From contig CP114491.1 of the NCBI GenBank assembly GCA_027186245.1, forward strand, positions 7,561,501 through 7,625,500: a stretch of DNA of 64,000 nt, written 5' to 3'. Shown one piece after another: positions 58,910-64,000 of this stretch; position 1 is the first letter of the stretch; each line of letters begins with the position of its first letter. Under the pieces are notes generated by a model. It was not told the DNA's origin. It worked only from the letters and a program-made list of their open reading frames with translations, and made no database searches. The translations under genes were made by a program, and so were the position numbers. Source of the stretch: Coriaria nepalensis (taxonomy: Eukaryota; Streptophyta; Magnoliopsida; Cucurbitales; Coriariaceae).

Positions 58910-61900
58910 TTAGCAAAGTTGGTCTAGCTAGGAAAATTTTGAAGGAAGTAGATTAGTGGTGTAATTAATGATTTTTTTTTTTCACGGTGGTTGCAGTGGT
59001 GGGGGGAGAAAGGTGAAGTAGTGGGATGAGAGTGAGGAAGAGGGGAGGTAAGGACTATGGTTCTATATAGAGTTATAAGGAGTAGTGAGAATATGTGGAT
59101 TAATTTTATAAGTGCGTTTGGAGGACCCCACACATGAGAAGTGATTATTGAAGAGAAAAGATTGGAAGTATATGATGTATTGTGATGAACACGTTTGCTC
59201 TGATATATAGCTGCCCACTTCGTATTACCTTCTTTTTACGTGTTTTTTAATTTTATTTATATAATAATTTTTTGGGATGGAGTTTCATTGTGAACGGAGG
59301 AGGCAGAATCTGGGAAGGTGAAATCTAATTAGTGTTTTAGTATGTTTGAATTTCAAGGGTGGCTGCCTATTGGTCCCACCAAAGCAGTGTTGCTACATAT
59401 TGATATGGTGGCATATATATGTATATATATACAAATAAAAAATATATATATACAGGTGGTTGTGGTTGTGGTTGTGGTGGTGGAGGTGGAGGTGGAGGTG
59501 GAGGATGATCTCGTTGGGTAGATCAGCCTTGGTGAGTCTGATTACCTTACGGAAATTTTTGACACTTGGTAACTTGTGATTTGGGAACAAAAAGGCTTAA
59601 GTAGAGAACTTGTCTTTGATTCTCTCTGTAGATAAGTTTCTTTGTTGTTTTTCTTTTTGATTTTAGATGTTGATATTAGGCAGAGCTTGATTTTGCACTA
59701 GTACTTGTCAAAGTCGAAGATTGGCAACAGGATCTTTGATCAAAATTGGAGATATAGGCTTCAAGAGTATGAGATTTTGCATACGTAAACAAGACTTTAT
59801 TGCATAATACTTCAATAAGAAGTTTAGTCAGAAAAACAGTATAAGTGAATTCATTAAATAATAATAACTGATAGATTAAAGGGAGTTTAGTGATGTTCTA
59901 AGAAACTTCAAATATTTGAAGTGGGTTCAAAAGTTAAGAATACTTGTTGTTGATTTTTTATTGAACAACTTTATTGTTCTTACGTGGATTAGGTATACTC
60001 CGGCTTATGGAAGAGTTTGTCGGTGAGAACCATAGCTAGCTAGGGATCGAGTTTTGAAGTGTTGAAACGAATACATAAGTTGCCGATAAAGAATCCCAAC
60101 GGTGCCTAAACTCCAGTTTGAGTAATTTGATATAAGAGTAGCTGTTGCAAATGACAAATTTGGTCCTATACATGAATGTATTTTAATTTAAAGATGCTCG
60201 TTTGAACACCTCATTGTATATTACTTACCCACACCGACATTTTTCAAATGATTCCATTACTTGTAGAGTAATTACGTAGGCTAAAGTAGTTCTATAATCT
60301 ATTGCCTTTCCCTCCCATTCCGGAATTGGTATTAATTACAGATGCTCAATTAATCATTAACAATGTCACAATCTCAAACCTAAAATGGTGACCACTTGCA
60401 ACAATTTTCGTATGATTTGAAAACTTGTTATAGTTTATGTACTCCTCTCAAGTTTTATATATCCGATACATTCGCTACAAAATAAACTTTTTTTAAGTGT
60501 TTGGGTGATGTTAAAAATATATTTTATATTTAAAAATAAAATATGATCACTCTCATATTAATTAATTTTGAATTAGAAATTTAAATTTCTATAAAATATT
60601 ATAAATTTAAATTTAATATGTAATTAGATTAACCGTTATATATATTTTACGTTATTCATATTAAAAATAATTATGGTTAAAAAAATGTTAGCATGTAAAA
60701 CTATATGATAAGAATATATGAGAAAATTAAGTTAATTATAAAATTAGTCAAATCATTCTATCTTAAAAGTAAATAAAATTATTATTAAGAGAGACATATC
60801 AAATTTTATACGATAGGATCACTCTAGTCTCTCTTATCGATAGTATTACTAATAATTTTAGATATAATGAGAAATTAGATGAGTTATGCTTTGAAAGGAA
60901 GGAGAAACGATTTTTTTACTTATTTTATTGAAATAAAAATATAATATATTATACTAAATGATGTCTAGAAAAAAAAAAAAAAAGAAAAAAGAATGTACGT
61001 GTGTTACCTTCTCACGGATCAATCTTAGCACAAATTTTCTCACAATCAAGAATATTTTGGCAGAGTAATTTCTGTGAGAAACGGTAGAAGCATATCATAC
61101 ATGAATCCGTACGAAGACCCATTACCCATTTTGTCATTTGGGTTGGCCCAAATAGTCCCTCCCTCTGTCTCTCTCAAACGTTAATGCTTTTTGAAATGTG
61201 AAATATAAATTAATTATTTAAATTTCAGGGAGCAGGATCGTCACGGATACGAAACACAACCCCTTGAGACAAGAAGACAACTGTTAGAGCTACCTACTTG
61301 TTTCTGATTCCTAACCTACTTAATAACTCGACAATATTCTTGACTAAAAACGACCCATTCCCTGTCATAGACTATATTATATGATATAAATTCAACAACT
61401 GGTAATAAATAATCATTTCCATTTTGTTCCTTCGAGCTTTGGAAAAGGTACGTAAGAATTCAATGCATGTGAAGTGAGCCATTTGTCATTTATCTAAAAT
61501 AGTCCACGCGTTTACGTATAAATTCCTAAGACGAATTCTTGTACGTGGTTATCGTTCGAGAATAATGATAATTTTGTTTTGCTATATTGTTAATATTTAC
61601 ATAATGATATTACTATATTGTTTTAAGATTATGTTTGTGATTATAGATAATGATTCATACTATTAAGCAGCTTCTGTTTGTAATACACTATGTTTTCAGA
61701 TTATGCATTACTGTTTTACCATACTGCACTATTGTTTTATTGTTCTGTATATTATTATTTTACAGATTCTGCATATTTACTATTTTTACTATTACCATAA
61801 TTCTATTTTTACTATTTTCCGATTTATGTACATTCTTATTATACTAATTTTTTTACGGTTATAATTGATCGGTATATAATAAAATAGGATTTATTAAAAT

Positions 61901-62058
61901 GTTCCTCAATTTTAAAGTAATTTGTATACATGTGCAGAGGGGGGGACGATGGGGCTGGGGCACTGCATGCTCTCACCTTGCCGCCATTAACCTTCGCTTA
62001 TAACTTTTGGATGAGTAAATATGATAGAGCACTGTAATAATCAACAACTACAGATTAA
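58910..62058. other. SULTR3 upstream region and intergenic DNA, no gene seen
   Basis: The first 700 bp should hold the SULTR3 promoter and leader. It includes a (GGTTGT)n/(GGTGGA)n minisatellite (59453-59506). From 60,450 on the sequence is AT-rich with a G-run (61938-61944). Nothing coding. Confidence 0.45.
59453..59506 (+). repeat. G-rich minisatellite (GTGGTT / GGTGGA units)
   Basis: Successive units of about six bases, ggttgt then ggaggt, over about 54 bp. Dense GG runs on the plus strand could form a G-quadruplex; this is inference. Confidence 0.8.
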
Positions 62059-62242
62059 GAGCTTATTTGGGAGTGATTATAAGTAGTTAAAGTTACTTAT
62101 TTTTACAAAATAAATAGATTTGATTGTTTGACTTAGTACATTTTAATTACATTTATCTTTAAGTCATTTATCATGTTATTTATAAATACATAAAATTAAG
62201 TCACTTACAAATATATTTTTTTAAACACTTCCAAACGAGTTC
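62059..62242. mobile_element. Tourist-like MITE, 184 bp
   Basis: The left end GAGCTTATTTGGGAGTG and the right end, read inward, GAACTCGTTTGGAAGTG match at 13 of 17 positions. A 3-bp TAA stands on each side, the target duplication of PIF/Harbinger elements. The interior is AT-rich and non-coding. Confidence 0.75.
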
Positions 62243-62769
62243 TAAACAACTATATACATAAGAGGAACGATAAAGCCCTTGATTAGCTTTAGTTTTATAA
62301 GCTAAGGTCGGCTAAAATTTTGATAACATGAGATGGTGTAAGTAGTTTTGGGTAGAGATGGATAGGTGGTCCAGTATTATTGGGTTTGCTTGATCTGATC
62401 TGGCCATTGTCTTTATTATATAGCTTTTAATTTCCAATGTGGGATCGATTACTTATATTATCATTAATATGGGACGTAACTTCTCTCTTTTTCGTAATCT
62501 AATGAGTAATATGATATTTAGCCGATTACAATTATGACTCTTAATCTCAATTATGCATTTTCACTTTCATTGCCATTTCAAGTTATATCCGGTGACGGTA
62601 CGTGAGAGACAAGGGTCAGCAATCAATAGAACCAGCTTACGTGATCATAAAATAAGAGAGATATTTTTATTTTCATTTTTATTTGGTGTTCGGCCTTCAC
62701 AACCAACTAACTAAAATATCACAACCCATTATATGGATATGAGTTCAAAAAAATTAACACAAAATATTA

Positions 62770-64000
62770 GAGTGTCTCCCCGCAATAAGCGACACACTTT
62801 ATCTATGCTCGGATGTAATGCAAAATGAGTAAGGCAAGTTGCAACGATGCGCGGTTGCAGTGGTAAGTAGGTAAAGGGTTCTTGCATCATACTGGACGGG
62901 TGTGAGTAAAGAAACTAGTTTGGATTGAAATTAGGAAGATTAGATTGACCTCTTGGAACATATGAATATTGACAGGTAAGTTAATAGAATTGGTGGATAC
63001 CATATGTAGAAGGAATGTAAACATACTTTGTCTTCAAGAGACAAAGTCGAAGGGGAGCAAGACTAAGGAGCTAGGAGAAAGATTCAAACTTTTTATTTGG
63101 AAACATATAAAACTAAGAATAAGGTGAGAATAATGGTGGATAAAGTCTATAGGGATGAAATAGTTGCTCTTAGGAGGTTTGGGGATAAGATTATGAGAAT
63201 CACTTTAGCCTTAGAACAAAAGATAATGCATATTATTAGTACGTATGCACCTCAAGTGGGATTAGACGATGAGACTAAGAAGGAATTTTGCAACTCCTTG
63301 GAGAGGTAGTTAATATAATCCCTCTTTCGGAAAAGATCTTTTTAGGTGGAGATTTAAATAATCATATAAGTAAAGATATAGTTAAATATGAAAGGGTTCA
63401 TGAGAGTTAAGAATATGGGGTTCAAAATAATATAGGGGGTCCCTATTTTAGATTTTGTATTAGCTAGTGATTTTGGGATAGTAAACACTTTCTTTAGAAA
63501 GAGGGAGAATCATTTAGTAACCCTTGCTAGTGGGCAGAATAGAACTCAAATCGATTACTTTCTTGTTAGAAGAGAAGACCTAAATAGCTCTAAAAATCGT
63601 AAGGTCATCCTGGGAGAGTGATTGATGACCCAACATAGGTTATTGATCTTGAATTTTTTTCTTGTGATTAGAGGTAAAGTAGATAGAGGTCTAATTAGGC
63701 CGATGATTAAGTGGTGAACTATGAAGAGGATGTATGTCAGAATTTTAGAAATAAGATACTAGATAGACTGTTAATCCTAGAAAGATGTGAGAACCTAAGG
63801 CGTAGAGATAAGATTGATATTTTTGAATTTTTTGAACACATAACTAACTATATAAGGAGAGGGGCGACAAAAGTACTTGGAGAGACTAAAGAAAATTGAA
63901 GACATGACAAGGAGATATAATGGTAGAACAATAAGATGCAATAAGCCATTAGGGGAAAGAAAACATGGTTTAAAAATTGACAAAAAGATAGAGACTAAGT
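62770..64000 (+). mobile_element. LINE (non-LTR retrotransposon) 5' part, runs past the window end
   Basis: The frames carry an APE-type endonuclease: NILCLQETK (about 63020), an ISTYAPQVG block (63236-63262), GDLNNH (about 63349), TQIDYFLVRRED (about 63547-63585). A linker domain follows (63711-63899). Stops and frameshifts (e.g. TGA at about 62963, a stop before 63116) make it a pseudogene here. The 5' portion (62770-62930) is untranslated leader. RT must lie beyond the window. Confidence 0.85.

Noticed and set aside
1..64000. CRISPR arrays, operons, prokaryotic or viral gene clusters
   Set aside because: No spaced identical repeats, no ribosome-binding sites or tight gene packing; the window is plant nuclear DNA.

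Overview
This is a nuclear window from a flowering plant, almost certainly a eudicot. Evidence: many short GT-AG introns in AT-rich non-coding DNA, plant-only families (FCS-like zinc finger, F-box/kelch SKIP30 type, NET1 actin-binding, GPI-anchored LTP, SULTR3 sulfate transporter, P-class PPR), plant Ty1/copia, Ty3/gypsy, hAT, LINE and Tourist-like transposons, and no prokaryotic or organellar features. I could not fix the species.

Layout: 1-0.56 kb carries a tRNA-Val-like gene. 0.56-7.84 kb is one decayed copia element split twice: by a hAT element (perfect 8-bp target duplication) and by a gypsy-like 3' fragment. 7.86-10.3 kb has an HSP20-like reading frame without a usable ATG and a PNRC-motif protein gene. 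12.9-14.0 kb is an FLZ zinc-finger gene with an internal 195-bp duplication. 16.2-18.9 kb is a WDR4/TRM82-like tRNA m7G methyltransferase subunit. 20.6-23.1 kb is a SKIP30-like F-box/kelch gene with a 5'UTR intron. 24.5-29.2 kb is a second copia, on the minus strand, that stops 39 bp from the stop codon of a GPI-anchored LTP gene (29.2-30.0 kb). 30.9-31.2 kb is a small secreted cysteine-rich peptide. 31.8 kb is tRNA-Lys(UUU). 32.1-34.9 kb is a mitochondrial-type PPR gene. 38.5-41.2 kb is a type I inositol polyphosphate 5-phosphatase. 41.2-48.1 kb is a gene desert. 48.1-53.0 kb is NET1, convergent with a SULTR3 sulfate transporter (53.5-58.9 kb) that carries a hAT-like MITE in one intron. 59-62.8 kb is AT-rich and holds a Tourist-like MITE. 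A LINE fragment runs off the right edge.

The genes form no operon-like pathway; they are independent housekeeping and regulatory genes. From memory, their Arabidopsis counterparts fall into three small blocks (At3g63210-63240, At1g03080-03110, At4g02700-02710). This window interleaves them, as expected for an unfractionated ancestral order. Exon structures were worked out by hand from splice signals and phase; all multi-exon CDSs given here sum to multiples of three. I found no clearly new molecular system. The best leads are the duplicated segment in the FLZ protein, the PNRC-motif protein, the symmetric six-cysteine peptide and the related pair of hAT elements.
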